From Evansella alkalicola (GTDB lineage Bacteria; Bacillota; Bacilli; Bacillales; Salisediminibacteriaceae): 64,000 nucleotides of DNA. The notes below the pieces were generated by a model. It did no database searches. It saw nothing but the letters and a program-made list of their open reading frames with translations, and was not told the origin of the DNA. Positions within the stretch are counted from its first letter, which is position 1. Every line of letters begins with the position of its first letter. The position numbers were made by a program, and so were the translations under genes. Of this stretch, positions 37,113-46,311 are shown piece by piece. Location of the stretch: NCBI RefSeq assembly GCF_019042735.1, contig NZ_JAHQCR010000070.1, positions 52,814 through 116,813 of the forward strand. Reading direction: 5' to 3'.

Positions 37113-37121
37113 TGGTATAAT
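37113..37121 (+). promoter_or_regulatory. Extended -10 promoter for DUF6338-like gene
   Basis: TGGTATAAT forms an extended -10 box at 37113-37121, 61 bases before the start codon. No strong -35. The jetA upstream region (39407-39415) has the identical nonamer. Confidence 0.55.
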
Positions 37122-37181
37122 ACCCATGTGTTATTTAAACACTATCGGCTCTTTAAATCTCTTGTTGAAATGGAGAAAAAT

Positions 37182-37805
37182 ATGAGTATTACAAATTATA
37201 CTGTGTTAATGATAGTTTTGTTATTTATCGTTCCAGGTTTTATTATTGACTTCATCCGAAGGAAATTTATTTCGTTGAAAGATACACGAACTGAGTTTGT
37301 ATATATTCAATTTCTTATTTATAGTTGTTTTAATTACGGTGTTTGGGCGTTTCCAATTTACTATTTATATAAGAATGACTTCCAAACTCAGCATCCTATG
37401 TTAACTTTTTTATTTTGGATATCTATCATGTTTGTTTTTCCAATTGTGTTCGGTTTGATTTCAGTAATAGTTCATCAGTATAGCCTAATGAAAAAGTTTT
37501 ACAATAAATTAGGGTTAAATCCTATTCATCCTACTGCAGTTTCTTGGGATTATGTTTTTAATAATAAAAAGGAAGGTGCTTACGTTACTATTCACCTAAA
37601 AGATAATCAGCCAATTAGTGGTTACTTTGGCTCAAGATCCTTTGCCTCATCTTTAAGCTCGGAAAGAGATATTTTCTTAGAAAAAATATATGAACTAGAT
37701 GAAGATGGTAATTGGATAGAGTTAACTCCATTAAGGAGTATCTGGATAAAGGGAGATGAAATTAAAGCAATAGAATACGTAGAAAGGAGTGAAACTGAAG
37801 AATGA
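37182..37805 (+). CDS. DUF6338-like membrane protein
   Basis: About 207 residues from ATG 37182 (GGAG upstream; the frame opens 54 bases earlier without a ribosome site). The start SITNYTVLMIVLLFIVPGFIIDFIRRKF, a membrane segment with PGF, fits the DUF6338 family. Further segments are QFLIYSCFNYGVWAFPIYYLY and LTFLFWISIMFVFPIVFGLISVIV. The cytosolic C-terminal part has VTIHLKDNQPISGYFGSRSFASS..RDIFLEKIY, a small beta domain. The next, tiny gene overlaps its stop (ATGA). Function unknown; it sits in a row of defence genes. Confidence 0.75.
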   Translation: MSITNYTVLMIVLLFIVPGFIIDFIRRKFISLKDTRTEFVYIQFLIYSCFNYGVWAFPIYYLYKNDFQTQHPMLTFLFWISIMFVFPIVFGLISVIVHQYSLMKKFYNKLGLNPIHPTAVSWDYVFNNKKEGAYVTIHLKDNQPISGYFGSRSFASSLSSERDIFLEKIYELDEDGNWIELTPLRSIWIKGDEIKAIEYVERSETEE

Positions 37806-37954
37806 GTCAAGATAATAAAAAATTAAATGAGGGATATCAACCTAGTCAAAATTTTGGACACCAACCTCGCCATCAAAACGGACATCAACCATCAAGACAA
37901 ACACCTCAACCGCCACCAACTAGTGCAAAACCAGCCTTGAAACCTAAGGAGTAA
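37802..37954 (+). CDS. Small GHQP-repeat protein paired with DUF6338-like gene
   Basis: 50-residue product. It overlaps the stop of the previous gene in an ATGA, so the two are translationally coupled. It is low-complexity and disordered: GYQPSQNFGHQPRHQNGHQP followed by a Pro-rich tail. G-x-Q-P occurs three times. Such a sequence could be a linker or bait bound by the membrane partner. A strong terminator follows directly, so the two genes form a closed unit. Confidence 0.75.
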   Translation: MSQDNKKLNEGYQPSQNFGHQPRHQNGHQPSRQTPQPPPTSAKPALKPKE

Positions 37955-37961
37955 AAGTAAA

Positions 37962-38003
37962 AGAATAAAAAGAACTACTGAACTTATGTTCTTTTTATTC
38001 TAC
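37962..38003 (+). terminator. Terminator of the DUF6338-like pair
   Basis: AGAATAAAAAGAAC (37962-37975) pairs perfectly with GTTCTTTTTATTCT (37988-38001). The AT-rich stem could work on both strands. Confidence 0.75.
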
Positions 38004-38077
38004 TTTCAAAAATTAATAATTGGATATAAACAAGTATTTTATTTAACTTGAAATTCATATAAAGGATAAATGCGTAT

Positions 38078-38746
38078 ATGTACAGTGGGAGAAACAAAGA
38101 AAAAGAAACAGATAATGGCTTTATATATCCAATGTTAAACAGAATAATAAATATCCTTTACTATATTAACTTAGTTGAACTACTAAAATGGATTACAGTA
38201 AAAGTTGTTCTATTACGTTATAGAAATTATAGTGATGAAAATTTTAAAAAGAGGAAAGTAAGAAGAGCTCGAAATCATTCAATTGATCTATTTATTATTT
38301 TAAAATACCTATTTATTTTTTATTTAATACATTTCCAAATCGAGACAAATTCGGTTGTATTAATTTCTCTATATTTATTATTTATAAATTCTTATGTTTA
38401 CTTTTATTATCACATTTGGGAAGAGGGGAATATAAGAGGGAATTATGCAACAGTACATAGAACGAGGCGTAAATTCATTAATTTATTTCAATCAGTGCTT
38501 TACATGTTACTTATTTATGCCTATCTCTATCAAATCCCTTTTAAAAATAACTTTTCTTTCGAAAACAATACTGTATCCTTTACAGAAGCACTGCTGTTTA
38601 GTTTTTCCAACACTTTTCCTTTTAATTTTGATGCCATTGTAGCTACTACTAATATTGGGCAAATAATTGTACTTTCACAAGTAGTTTTATCGTTCATTTT
38701 CATAACTATTGTTTTGACTCAATCGATACCAAAAGCAAATTCTTAA
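38078..38746 (+). CDS. Channel-like membrane protein paired with TIR protein
   Basis: 222-residue protein with a basic cytosolic N-terminal ~70 residues and four hydrophobic segments: SIDLFIILKYLFIFYLIHF, SVVLISLYLLFINSYVYFYY, FINLFQSVLYMLLIYAYLYQI and IGQIIVLSQVVLSFIFITIVLTQ. Between the last two lies a pore-loop-like stretch, SFTEALLFSFSNTFPFNFDAIVATTNIGQ, laid out like a two-TM ion channel but with TFPFNFD in place of the potassium filter. It has no obvious ligand-binding domain. The TIR gene starts 20 bases later; a membrane effector gated by the TIR product is the obvious idea. Confidence 0.7.
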   Translation: MYSGRNKEKETDNGFIYPMLNRIINILYYINLVELLKWITVKVVLLRYRNYSDENFKKRKVRRARNHSIDLFIILKYLFIFYLIHFQIETNSVVLISLYLLFINSYVYFYYHIWEEGNIRGNYATVHRTRRKFINLFQSVLYMLLIYAYLYQIPFKNNFSFENNTVSFTEALLFSFSNTFPFNFDAIVATTNIGQIIVLSQVVLSFIFITIVLTQSIPKANS

Positions 38747-38766
38747 TTGTATAGGGGGTTTTTAAT

Positions 38767-39264
38767 ATGGCTTATCGTAATAAAACTTATGTTTGTTTCG
38801 ATGCAGATGAAGATATTCGTTATTATCGTTTGATGTTGGCTTGGAAAGAAAAAGATCCTGAAAAGTTTAATTTCCATAACGCCCATGACTTGTATCCTAT
38901 GAGGAAAAGTAAACTGGAAGATAATGACGAGCCTTATATAAAGCGCAAACTTACTGAGAGATTTAATAATTCGAAGTGTTTTATATTATTAGTAGGAGAA
39001 AAGACAAAGAACTTATATAAATATGTGCGTTGGGAAATAGAAGTGGCAAAGAAATTAGATATCCCTATTATTATTGTAAATCTAAATAAAAAAAATCGTA
39101 GAGATAGAAATTTATGCCCGCCTATCGTTAGAGAACATTTAGCTATTCATATACCATACGGGAAAGAGCCAATTGCTTATGCGATGAAGAATTGGCCGTC
39201 GCAGCATCAAACCCATAGATTGAAAAAAGAAGATGGGGCATATTATTATTCTACGTATGATTAA
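38767..39264 (+). CDS. ThsB-like TIR domain protein (DUF1863 type)
   Basis: 165-residue TIR protein of the MTH538/ThsB class. It starts KTYVCFDADEDIRYYRLMLAWKEKD, has CFILLVGEKTKNLYKYVRWEIEVAKKLDIPIIIVNL with Glu90 in WEI at the place of the catalytic Glu, and ends PIAYAMKNWPSQH. In Thoeris, ThsB senses infection and makes an NAD-derived signal that activates ThsA. No SIR2-SLOG or macro-domain ThsA is present here; the upstream partner is a channel-like membrane protein. AGGGGG precedes ATG 38767. Confidence 0.85.
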   Translation: MAYRNKTYVCFDADEDIRYYRLMLAWKEKDPEKFNFHNAHDLYPMRKSKLEDNDEPYIKRKLTERFNNSKCFILLVGEKTKNLYKYVRWEIEVAKKLDIPIIIVNLNKKNRRDRNLCPPIVREHLAIHIPYGKEPIAYAMKNWPSQHQTHRLKKEDGAYYYSTYD

Positions 39265-39321
39265 GAAGAAGATGAAATGATAAAATTGTGTTTTTGGTTT
39301 TAATAAGCTATTGGCAGAGTT

Positions 39322-39358
39322 AGTTCATTACCTAAAACAGGTAGTGAGCTTTTTTTCT
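39322..39358 (+). terminator. Terminator after TIR gene
   Basis: AGTTCATTACCT (39322-39333) and AGGTAGTGAGCT (39339-39350) form a stem followed by TTTTTTT. Confidence 0.8.
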
Positions 39359-39406
39359 TCATTTATCAGGTATGTACAAAACTAGAAACGTAGAAAATAA
39401 TTACTA

Positions 39407-39415
39407 TGGTATAAT
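39407..39415 (+). promoter_or_regulatory. Extended -10 promoter of jetABCD
   Basis: TGGTATAAT, 36 bases before jetA; the same nonamer as in front of the DUF6338-like gene. Confidence 0.5.
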
Positions 39416-39450
39416 TTAACTATTAAATTAGTGATGTATGGAGATTATAT

Positions 39451-40890
39451 ATGAGACTCTTTGATGTGTTACCGGAGCGGTTTTTTTCGTTGTTTTCTGG
39501 GAGTAATAGAGAAATTTATGCTGAAGCAATACTAGAATTGTACGAACAATATAAGATTAGCAGATTTGGAATCGAATACGATATTATGAGAGATTTATTA
39601 CAAGAGTTGATCGAGGTTAAAGAGGAGTCGGGAGTTCAATTCGAGATAGAAGAAGATACCACTATAGACTCTAGTGAATCTGATAACATGCAAAGAGCTA
39701 AAGCGAATACGCTTTTAAGAAAACTATTGCATTTAAAATGGATTGATGTTGAAACGAGAAATAATTTTAAGCAGTATATTATATTACCCCATTATTCTAT
39801 ACGGATGTTAAGTGTTTTACATGACCTTTGTCAGGTAAGAACAATAGAGTACCAAAGCTACGCTTTAAGTACATTTCAGCTGTTAAGTAATGATGGAATG
39901 GAAAAACAACCGAGTATTGCAATTATTGAAGCTGAACGGATTACAGAACAGTTATTGGAGGAATTACGTTTACTTATTAATAACATGAAAAATCATATGG
40001 AACAAGTTATTAGCAAACAGTCCCTTCAAGAAGTATTAGATCACCATTTTGATGTATACATGAAAAAAATTGTAGATAAAAGCTACCATCGACTAAAAAC
40101 TTCAGACCATGTTGCAAGATATAGAAGTAAGATACTAGAGACGGTGCAGAGGTGGTCCTTAAATCAAGATTTGTTAAATCTAGCAATAGAAGATGCAATG
40201 AGATCAGAGTTATATAGTTCTATGGATGAAGCAGAGCAAAAAATAAAACAGGCCTTACAATTTATAGAGGAAACTTACGACAGTCTAGATGAACTATATG
40301 AACAGATTGATTTAAGACATCATCAATATATTAAGTCATCCTATGATCGTGCTCGCTATTTAACGCAGCATAATCAGGGGGTTGATCAGCAAATCGCTAC
40401 TATATTAGAAAGCTATGAAAAAAACCAACCCCATTGGGATGATTTTTTAAATAATGTTATTAGGCTGCATGAGACAGATCATTTAACTGAAAAATCATTG
40501 CTGACACCTCGAAAAAAGAAGGAGTTGCATCAAGCAGAATCGCACACAGTAGTCCCGATTTCTGAGGAAATAAAGAAGAAAATACGAAACCATAGTATTC
40601 AACGCCTTGAAAGTGCAATTACCAAACAGAAGATTAATGCGTTTGTATTAGAGCGATTGGCAGACCGTGATGAAATGGGAATGGTAGATTTAGCGCCCAA
40701 AACAATAGAAGAGTATATTTATTTACCTTACGTGTACTTATATGGGTATGATCGACATTCTGAATATCGGTTAGTACGCAAAAAAGAAAAACGCATCGTG
40801 CATATTGGCGAATATCGATTTGATGATCGTACTGTAATACGTAATAGTCCAAAAGGAAGGGGGGGTAATCTTGTTCATAAGCGGAAGTGA
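39451..40890 (+). CDS. jetA: Wadjet protein JetA (kleisin-like)
   Basis: 479-residue first protein of a complete Wadjet operon. The start MRLFDVLPERFFSLFSGSNREIYAEAILELYEQYKISRFGIEYD and the N-terminal winged-helix/helical content fit JetA of the DUF5716 class (type III-like). The middle is helical with coiled coils. JetA is the kleisin subunit that bridges the JetC heads. GGAG precedes ATG 39451. Its end overlaps jetB by 20 bases. Confidence 0.88.
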   Translation: MRLFDVLPERFFSLFSGSNREIYAEAILELYEQYKISRFGIEYDIMRDLLQELIEVKEESGVQFEIEEDTTIDSSESDNMQRAKANTLLRKLLHLKWIDVETRNNFKQYIILPHYSIRMLSVLHDLCQVRTIEYQSYALSTFQLLSNDGMEKQPSIAIIEAERITEQLLEELRLLINNMKNHMEQVISKQSLQEVLDHHFDVYMKKIVDKSYHRLKTSDHVARYRSKILETVQRWSLNQDLLNLAIEDAMRSELYSSMDEAEQKIKQALQFIEETYDSLDELYEQIDLRHHQYIKSSYDRARYLTQHNQGVDQQIATILESYEKNQPHWDDFLNNVIRLHETDHLTEKSLLTPRKKKELHQAESHTVVPISEEIKKKIRNHSIQRLESAITKQKINAFVLERLADRDEMGMVDLAPKTIEEYIYLPYVYLYGYDRHSEYRLVRKKEKRIVHIGEYRFDDRTVIRNSPKGRGGNLVHKRK

Positions 40891-41476
40891 GATAGAGCAA
40901 AAGGAATTACAAGATATTATTAATAAATTGCTTTCAGTTAATTTTCTTGTTAAAGAGTTAGACCGTACGTCCTACTATTTAGCGAATCGACACAAGCATA
41001 AACTAGAAGAATTCTTTAAATTTCTAGGATGGGACTTTGTTATTGACGATAGGCATGAAACTATTTTTGTTGCATCTCCAAAAGGGTTACATCGAAAAAG
41101 ACTAAGTCGAGAAGAAAGTATCTGGCTATTAGTACTCAGAATAATCTATCAAGAAAAAAGAGAAGGCCTATCTTTATCGGAATTTCCAATCACAACATTA
41201 TATGAAATAAAGGCAAAATATGAGACGTTTCGATTACCGAGTTTCACCAAATCTAAAGTAAATGAATATATACGCTTATGCGTGCGTTATCAGTTAATGC
41301 AACCGATTGATTCAGACTTACATTCGGATGATTGTAGATTTCGTCTGTTCCACAGTTGGTTGCATATGATTGACAGTGAGTCTATCCAGCAATTGAATGA
41401 TAAGATTTCACGTTATGAATTGGGAATTGGAGAGGGGGATGAAAATGAAATGGATGAAGAAACTGAAGCTGATTAA
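40871..41476 (+). CDS. jetB: Wadjet protein JetB (KITE-like)
   Basis: 201-residue winged-helix subunit that binds the JetA kleisin, related in role to MukE. Visible: ELQDIINKLLSVNFLVKELDRTSYYLANRHKHKLEEFFKFLGWDFVIDDRHETIFVASPKG, then LSREESIWLLVLRIIYQEKRE, the usual start of this class. Start TTG 40871 follows GGAAGGGGGG. The acidic tail overlaps the start of jetC by about 32 bases. Confidence 0.87.
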   Translation: MFISGSEIEQKELQDIINKLLSVNFLVKELDRTSYYLANRHKHKLEEFFKFLGWDFVIDDRHETIFVASPKGLHRKRLSREESIWLLVLRIIYQEKREGLSLSEFPITTLYEIKAKYETFRLPSFTKSKVNEYIRLCVRYQLMQPIDSDLHSDDCRFRLFHSWLHMIDSESIQQLNDKISRYELGIGEGDENEMDEETEAD

Positions 41477-44400
41477 TTGGCATTATTTTAAAGATGAAGA
41501 AATTCCTTTTGGACGTCAAACTATGATAACAGGTAGAAATGCTGCAGGTAAATCAACAATTATTGATGCCTTACAGGTCTTATTTATCGCCAACTTAAAA
41601 ATGATACGCTTCAATTCCTCTGCTCACGATGATGCAAAACGTTCATTAATTAGTTATTTAAGAGGAAAAATAGGCAGTGACGATCAAAGGTACGTTCGAG
41701 AAGGTGATTTTACTACATATCTCATGGCAGAATTCTTTGATGAGAAAAAATTTGATTATTTTGTTGTCGGAGTTGTTATTGATGTCTATCGAGACGATAC
41801 ATATGATCAAGAGTATTTTATAATTAACGATTGTAACTTAAAAGATATTGAGTATGTGAAAGAAACTGGCCAATTAAAGAATAGAGATGAATTTCACCGG
41901 TATGTTAACAATCTAAAGAAGCGTTCGGTACAGGAGAGAACAAAAGAAGCTTACCAAAAGGCACTTTTAAATAGAATGGGTCAAGTAAATCATCGCTTTT
42001 TCTCTTCTTTTTCAAAGGCATTGTCTTTTAAGCCAATTCAAAATGTGAGGGATTTTGTTTATGACTACATTTTGGATAAGAAAGAATTACAGTTGGATAT
42101 CATGAAAGAGAACTTTGAAGTTCACCAAAGGTATAAGCGGGAATTAGAAGATTTAAGTTTGCGTCAAGGTCGTTTAAAAGAAATTAAAGATACTTTTACC
42201 CAATATAAGAAATTACTAGATATCGTAGAGCAACAGGAGTATGTTATTAGGCAATTAAAGCATGATAAACAACATGAAGAAAATGTTGGATTAAAAAACC
42301 AATTAAAAGGTATAGCAGACAAGGTAAATGAGTTAACTGATGATAAAAACCTAGCCGTTGAGCAACATGAAGAAGCAAAGCATAAAAAGATTGACGCTTT
42401 TCAAAAATGGCAAAACAATCAAGAGAAAAAGAGAGAAGAAGAATTACATAATAAAATTAAGAATACTTCAGAAGAATTACAAAATAATAAAGAAAAGTTA
42501 GACCAGCTTGTTAACCATCTACACAAAGAAAAAAATATGATCAAGGATTTAATCATTTTGCCAAATAATGAATACTGGAAATGGCAAAGCGATGAGCGAA
42601 GTTATTTGAACGAAGGTATCCAATTAATAGATTCGATTATTGATAGGTTAGAGACTTTAACAGCTAAAACAATATATGAAAACGACAAACACCTAAATAG
42701 GTTTGGAGAGGAATTATCTAAGCTTTATAATCGCTTTGTTATTTCTAAGAGTGACACAGAAAAGAAGATAAAAGAGTTAAAAGACAGAAGGGCTGAATTA
42801 ATAAAAGAAATAAAAGATTTAGAAAACAAGAAGAGAATTTATCCTCCGTCTATAAATAAATTGAAAGAATTGTTAAAGCGAGAGTTAAATGGGAAATCGA
42901 ATGTATGGATCTTTTGTGAGGAAATGGAAATTCTGAATGAAGAGTGGCGTAATGCAATTGAGGGCTATTTACATACTCAAAAGTTTGACCTGTTAGTGGA
43001 ACCAGACTATTTTGAACAAGCTCTTTCTATCTATGAAAAGGAGAAATGGAATCTAAATTTAGAAGGTGTAGGTTTAGTAAATACAAATAAAGAGCGTAAG
43101 TATCTAGGGTCATTAAAGCAGGGATCCTTGGCGGAAGTGCTAGAAACAACAAACCCTGTGATACAAGCTCGTACTGAACATTTGTTAGGTAGAGTAATGA
43201 AGGCTAAATCTGAAAAAGAATTAAGTCAGCATAATGCAGCTATAACAAGTAGTTGCATGCTGTATCAAAACTTAGTAGCTAGACAAATCAAAAAAGAAAG
43301 ATATCAAATCCCTTATATAGGTTCTAAAGCTATTTTAAAGCAGTTAGAACTTAAGAAAGAAGAGCTTCGTCGAACTGATCAAAATATTCAAGAAGCTGAA
43401 GGGCTGAATGATCTATTTTCTAAATGGGTGGTGTTACTTACTGAAAAACGTAGCCATTATAACCGCTTAAATAAAGATATTGAAATTCCTGCCACAATCG
43501 AAATTCTAGTGGAAACTCTAGAGAAGCTTAAGATAGAATTATCCCAACTAGATCTTAGTGGGATTAAAAAATTAGAAGAGGATTATTACTATTGGAAGGG
43601 ACGAGAGGAAAAATTAGAAAAGAGAGTTAGAGAATTAATTGGTGATATTAAAGAGAAAAACATTCATTTTAATTCTTTGAAAGAAAGGCTAGAACATTAT
43701 GAAACAGAATTGGAAGGGTTAATACAGCAGCTTGCTGAGTGGAGGAACGAGCATTCTGAAGAGATGTTTAATTTGGCAGAAGAGAGATTAAAAGAGGCCG
43801 AAAAACAAGATTTACCCCTGGGTAAGAAAATAGATAATTGGATTAATAACCAAAAAGGTAATCGCACTCAAGCGGATAATAAGTTCAAGGATTTAAGAAA
43901 CCATAGACACGATTACAATGTTAAGCATAATTTTAATGGCGATGAGGAAACCACACACAATAATGAATATCAGCAACTATTAGAGCAAATCGATATTGAT
44001 ATTGATTCTTACCAAGAAAAGCTTAAAGAAGCTTTAAGACAATCAGAAGAAGAGTTTAAATCTCACTTTATTTATAAGATGAAAGAAGCGATTGAAGGGG
44101 CAAAAAGGCAGTTTCAACAACTTAATGATGCACTTAAAAGATTTCCGTTCCATCAAGAAAACTATCAGTTTGACTCTAGACCAAGTGAGAAATATAAAAG
44201 ATTCTATGAAATTATTATGGACCCACAAGTGGTAGAAAAAGGCTCTTTATTTGATATACCAGATGATGCAAAAGATCAGTCTTTACATGAATTATTTGAG
44301 ATCCTAATTAAGGGTGAGGTTGGTGACCAGGAGGAATTCTCAGATTATCGTCGTTATCTTGACTTTGACATCATAATTACTACCACAAATAGCAGAATTA

Positions 44401-44801
44401 GATTTTCACAAGTGTTAAAAGAAAAGTCTGGCGGAGAGACACAAACACCATTTTATATAGCAATTTTATCTTCATTTAATCAGTTATATAGCTCAGATAA
44501 AACGATGCGTCTGGTTGTTTTTGATGAAGCCTTTAATAAAATGGATGAGGAAAGAATCCAGACAAGCTTGCGTTTAATTAAAAATATGAATTTCCAACTA
44601 ATAGCTGCCGTACCGGATGAGAAACTGTCAAACATGGCAACAGAAGTCTCAACTATCATCGTAGTACATAGAGAAGGCTATGAATGCTTTACGGATATGA
44701 TTGATAGAGAGGTGATTGGTAGTGAAGGAATTGACGAAAGACCAAGAGAAAATCAAACAGTATCAGAACAGAATTCTCTCTTTGCTTCTGAAGAAGTATG
44801 A
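41445..44801 (+). CDS. jetC: Wadjet SMC-like ATPase JetC
   Basis: 1118-residue SMC-type motor that extrudes DNA loops. Walker A GRNAAGKS at 30-37, long coiled-coil arms, a hinge-like globular part near 480-620, ABC signature KSGGETQTPF near 995, Walker B LVVFDEAFNKMD near 1022-1033. ATG 41445 is chosen because GGAGAGGGGG lies 7 bases upstream. Its 3' end overlaps jetD by about 80 bases. Confidence 0.93.
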   Translation: MKWMKKLKLINWHYFKDEEIPFGRQTMITGRNAAGKSTIIDALQVLFIANLKMIRFNSSAHDDAKRSLISYLRGKIGSDDQRYVREGDFTTYLMAEFFDEKKFDYFVVGVVIDVYRDDTYDQEYFIINDCNLKDIEYVKETGQLKNRDEFHRYVNNLKKRSVQERTKEAYQKALLNRMGQVNHRFFSSFSKALSFKPIQNVRDFVYDYILDKKELQLDIMKENFEVHQRYKRELEDLSLRQGRLKEIKDTFTQYKKLLDIVEQQEYVIRQLKHDKQHEENVGLKNQLKGIADKVNELTDDKNLAVEQHEEAKHKKIDAFQKWQNNQEKKREEELHNKIKNTSEELQNNKEKLDQLVNHLHKEKNMIKDLIILPNNEYWKWQSDERSYLNEGIQLIDSIIDRLETLTAKTIYENDKHLNRFGEELSKLYNRFVISKSDTEKKIKELKDRRAELIKEIKDLENKKRIYPPSINKLKELLKRELNGKSNVWIFCEEMEILNEEWRNAIEGYLHTQKFDLLVEPDYFEQALSIYEKEKWNLNLEGVGLVNTNKERKYLGSLKQGSLAEVLETTNPVIQARTEHLLGRVMKAKSEKELSQHNAAITSSCMLYQNLVARQIKKERYQIPYIGSKAILKQLELKKEELRRTDQNIQEAEGLNDLFSKWVVLLTEKRSHYNRLNKDIEIPATIEILVETLEKLKIELSQLDLSGIKKLEEDYYYWKGREEKLEKRVRELIGDIKEKNIHFNSLKERLEHYETELEGLIQQLAEWRNEHSEEMFNLAEERLKEAEKQDLPLGKKIDNWINNQKGNRTQADNKFKDLRNHRHDYNVKHNFNGDEETTHNNEYQQLLEQIDIDIDSYQEKLKEALRQSEEEFKSHFIYKMKEAIEGAKRQFQQLNDALKRFPFHQENYQFDSRPSEKYKRFYEIIMDPQVVEKGSLFDIPDDAKDQSLHELFEILIKGEVGDQEEFSDYRRYLDFDIIITTTNSRIRFSQVLKEKSGGETQTPFYIAILSSFNQLYSSDKTMRLVVFDEAFNKMDEERIQTSLRLIKNMNFQLIAAVPDEKLSNMATEVSTIIVVHREGYECFTDMIDREVIGSEGIDERPRENQTVSEQNSLFASEEV

Positions 44802-46029
44802 AGCAAGTAAGGCGTTTAAAACAGAAGAAGTCAGTTTGCAGCGACCCCAGTTTGCTATAAAGAAAATAAGCGACCCACTTTCAAAAGATTACCTAGATGA
44901 AATGAATTATAGGAAAAGAGAGTGGATTCATCAAGCTATTGCTGAACTTCAAGATCAAAACATTATTGAAGTAAAATGGCCCAAATTTAAAGAGGGAGAA
45001 GAAATAGACAAAGTATATCTTAACTATGAAGCTATTGAAAAAGCTTATCAGTTAGCGGCGATCATCCCTAAGAAACAGAAGTTAATCAATATCAAATCCA
45101 TCCTTTTGCCATTATCGGATCATCCATGGGAGTGGGTAAGAAAATTTTGGAGTCACTATAACGTAGCGTTATCAAACAATCAAACAGCAGGTTTGGAAAT
45201 TGATGACTCAAAAGGTTATGAGGATTTAGTTAAAACGCTTCTGTTTTTACCCAAAATGGATGAGGGGACAATGAAAAGAGTCCTTAGTCATAATTTGTTT
45301 AACGACACTAAGTATTTTGAAAGGAATGTACAGGGAAGGTTGGTGTCTATTTATAAACGTTTTGGCAGCGTTAATATGGAAACTGATATTGAGTATTTGG
45401 ATGCAATTGGTATTGTAGAAAACCCTCAAATAACATTAGTTTCAGGGCCATTGGAATTTAGAAGCAACAATTTAACTGTGAATGTTGCAGAGCTTCCAGG
45501 TGGTATAGGTCTTACCTTTGACACCATTAAAGAGTTAGAAATACAGGAGATCAATGCTAAGGCAATTCTTTTAATTGAAAACTTAACGGCTTATCATGAG
45601 TTTTTATCTGGAAAGATCAAAGAAGAAACGTTAGGTAAAAGTGTTTTTACAAACGCCGACCAGATCCTAGCCATTTATACAGGTGGATATCCTCATCATG
45701 CTTTACGTAAACTATTATATAAACTTAAAGAGTTAAGAAGTGAAATTCCAGAGGTTTATCACTGGGGCGATATAGATTATGGTGGGATTTTAATATTTGA
45801 ACACCTGCGTAGAAATTACTTCGATAGTCTTAAACCTTTATTTATGGACGAGTACATTTATAGCCAATACTTAGAATATGGTATTCAGTTTTCAGTTGAA
45901 TACGCAGACAAACTTACAGCCCTGTTAAAAGACGATAGCTATAGCTTTTGGCATCAGCTAATAAAATCCATATTAAGAAATAAGATAAAGTTAGAACAGG
46001 AAAGTCTGCTAATAAATTGGAGCAAGTAA
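44722..46029 (+). CDS. jetD: Wadjet nuclease JetD (toprim/Spo11-like)
   Basis: 435-residue nuclease subunit that cuts circular plasmid DNA trapped by JetABC. The toprim-like acidic motif HWGDIDYGGILIFEHLR lies near 348-364, and AILLIENLTAYHEFL carries the upstream conserved Glu. Start GTG 44722 follows GAGAGGTG. The operon is complete with no broken gene, so the system should be active against incoming plasmids. Confidence 0.9.
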   Translation: MKELTKDQEKIKQYQNRILSLLLKKYEASKAFKTEEVSLQRPQFAIKKISDPLSKDYLDEMNYRKREWIHQAIAELQDQNIIEVKWPKFKEGEEIDKVYLNYEAIEKAYQLAAIIPKKQKLINIKSILLPLSDHPWEWVRKFWSHYNVALSNNQTAGLEIDDSKGYEDLVKTLLFLPKMDEGTMKRVLSHNLFNDTKYFERNVQGRLVSIYKRFGSVNMETDIEYLDAIGIVENPQITLVSGPLEFRSNNLTVNVAELPGGIGLTFDTIKELEIQEINAKAILLIENLTAYHEFLSGKIKEETLGKSVFTNADQILAIYTGGYPHHALRKLLYKLKELRSEIPEVYHWGDIDYGGILIFEHLRRNYFDSLKPLFMDEYIYSQYLEYGIQFSVEYADKLTALLKDDSYSFWHQLIKSILRNKIKLEQESLLINWSK

Positions 46030-46149
46030 ACTAAGCACGTACTTGAAGCTAATCACCATATCGGTGCTGGCCCTAATTGACTAATCCATTTTTCTAATTA
46101 AAAGTGGAACTTCAAATTTAAATTCAATATAGAAGAAACTTGTTTCATT

Positions 46150-46182
46150 ATGCTCACCGCAATAAGTGGTGGGCATTTTTAT
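46150..46182 (+). terminator. Terminator after jetD
   Basis: ATGCTCACC and GGTGGGCAT pair around a 9-base loop, followed by TTTTTATTTT. Confidence 0.7.
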
Positions 46183-46229
46183 TTTGCATCTTTTGAACTG
46201 AAGGGTATAAGTTGCTGGCTAAATGCAAT

Positions 46230-46311
46230 ATAGGTTAATCGCTATATTATTAGAAGGGTTTATAACCCTCAATCTATATTTTAAAATTTTTATCTATTCG
46301 TCTCCACGGCG
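46230..46311 (+). repeat. Conserved element right boundary, copy 2
   Basis: ATATAGG, a stem GGGTTTATAACCC, then AATCTATAT, an AT-rich run and the identical terminal block ending ATCTATTCGTCTCCACGGCG at 46311. The stem differs in sequence from copy 1 but occupies the same position, so structure appears conserved. The following base starts comM in the middle of its reading frame. It closes the island carrying TIR and Wadjet genes. Confidence 0.78.

Noticed and set aside
46230..46311. Boundary block as the 3' end of a group II or group I intron
   Set aside because: No reverse transcriptase or homing endonuclease, no domain V-like stem, and the DNA to the left is several kilobases of ordinary genes. 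A recombinase half-site fits better.
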